NCBI GenBank assembly: GCA_024640925.1 | Contig: JAHEEB010000237.1 | Span: 1-6,631 of the forward strand | DNA length: 6,631 bases | Source: Bacteroidota bacterium | GTDB taxonomy: Bacteria; Bacteroidota; Bacteroidia; Bacteroidales; UBA10428 | Direction of reading: 5' to 3' | Part shown: positions 5,890 to 6,631 of the stretch, piece by piece | Layout: each line of letters begins with the position of its first letter | How positions within the stretch are numbered: position 1 is the first letter of the stretch | Made by a program: the position numbers and the translations under genes | The notes under the pieces: model-generated | The model's input: the letters and a program-made list of their open reading frames with translations, nothing else | Told to the model about the DNA's origin: nothing | The model's database searches: none

Positions 5890-6631
5890 TCAAAACCTCG
5901 TTATCAAATACTTTTCTAGTCTGTCCAACCCTTCCTTTATATTTTCAATAGAATTGGCATAGGATATTCTTATAAACCCTTCTCCTGAAGTTCCAAAGTC
6001 AATTCCGGGAGTAATACCAACATGGGCATTTTCCAGTACATCAAAGGCAAACTTATACGAGTCATTCGTAAACTTACGTGCATCGCAAAAAATATAAAAA
6101 GCACCCTGAGGTTCGGCTTTTATATCAAAACCCATATTTTTTAACCGATCAAGAGCATATATTCTGCGTTCGTTGTAGGTTTTCTTCATTCGCTCAACAT
6201 CTGGCTGGCATTTCTGCAGGGCTGCTATTCCAGCTTGTTGTGCCAGCGATGGAGCACAGATAAATAAGTTCTGTTGCAATATCTGTAAAGGACGGATGTA
6301 TTGTTTGGGCGCAATGAGATATCCCAGTCGTAAACCTGTCATTGCAAAACGTTTCGAAAATCCGTTAATAACAAAAGCATTGTCCGTAAACTCCAGAATA
6401 CTTTTTGCTCTTCCTTCATATACCAGTCCATGATAGATTTCATCTGAAATAACGGGAATACCTGTTGCAGAGATTTTTTTAAAAACTTCATCGGTAACCA
6501 GGGTGCCGGTTGGATTCATGGGAGAGTTTATTAGAATGCCTCTCGTTTTTGAAGTAACAACTTTTCCGATATCTTCAATACTATATTGATATCCATTATC
6601 GGCATTTATGGGAACATAGACCGGAAAAGCA
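5890..6631 (-). CDS. PLP-dependent aminotransferase, class I/II (N-terminus beyond window edge)
   Basis: The open frame runs off the right edge and 246 C-terminal residues are visible; the family usually has about 390, so roughly 140 are missing. The ATG at 6519 is the Met inside NSPMNPTG, not the true start. Fold-type I aminotransferase motifs appear in order: NSPMNPTG (6528-6505), whose second Asn contacts PLP; SDEIYHG (from 6447) with the Asp that pairs with the pyridine nitrogen and the nearby Tyr; NGFSKRFAMTGLRLGY, whose Lys at 6354-6352 should form the Schiff base and whose GLR Arg at 6330-6328 should bind phosphate; and GFIRISYANS, whose Arg at 5970-5968 should bind the substrate carboxylate. 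The protein should move an amino group between an amino acid and a 2-oxo acid in the cytoplasm. Aspartate or alanine/aromatic specificity cannot be decided here. There is no obvious functional link to the lipoproteins downstream. Confidence 0.95.
   Translation of the reverse strand, partial: AFPVYVPINADNGYQYSIEDIGKVVTSKTRGILINSPMNPTGTLVTDEVFKKISATGIPVISDEIYHGLVYEGRAKSILEFTDNAFVINGFSKRFAMTGLRLGYLIAPKQYIRPLQILQQNLFICAPSLAQQAGIAALQKCQPDVERMKKTYNERRIYALDRLKNMGFDIKAEPQGAFYIFCDARKFTNDSYKFAFDVLENAHVGITPGIDFGTSGEGFIRISYANSIENIKEGLDRLEKYLITRF

Overview
The window is AT-rich DNA that most likely comes from a member of the Bacteroidota. The grounds are four lipoproteins carrying the FISUMP domain (Fib_succ_major, the 'Fibrobacter succinogenes major paralogous domain', TIGR02145/PF09603), acidic Bacteroidota-style residues after the lipobox cysteine, and A/T-rich leaders with no clear Shine-Dalgarno sequence. 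Genus cannot be read from this window.

Every real gene lies on the minus strand, so transcription runs from right to left. At the right edge is the C-terminal part of a class I/II PLP-dependent aminotransferase (5890 to the edge). A 13-bp tandem repeat, 6.6 copies long, fills most of the 103-bp gap that follows. Next come a small uncharacterised exported protein (5355-5786) and a short FISUMP lipoprotein (4499-5230). A rho-independent terminator near 4428-4457 closes that unit. After a 486-bp non-coding gap comes a tight run of three long FISUMP lipoproteins: 2654-4012, 1268-2626 and 1-1241. The last is cut by the left edge. They are separated by only 27 and 26 bp and look like one operon.

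The four lipoproteins share a layout: signal peptide, Cys23, an acidic +2 to +6 tract resembling the Bacteroidota lipoprotein export signal, then a C-terminal FISUMP domain. The three long ones add about 240 residues of beta-rich sequence between anchor and FISUMP; the short one has only a brief linker. They are probably surface-exposed proteins of unknown ligand.

The most notable feature is mosaic evolution. The middle and upstream long genes are identical at all 846 bases of codons 28-309. They are diverged on both sides: in the signal peptide, and in the last 64 residues, where 26 differ. The 5' leader and signal-peptide start of the middle gene instead match the third gene exactly over 48 bp. 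This suggests recombination or gene conversion among tandem paralogs that keeps a constant scaffold while the FISUMP tip varies. I found no CRISPR array, tRNA, rRNA, insertion sequence or reverse transcriptase.
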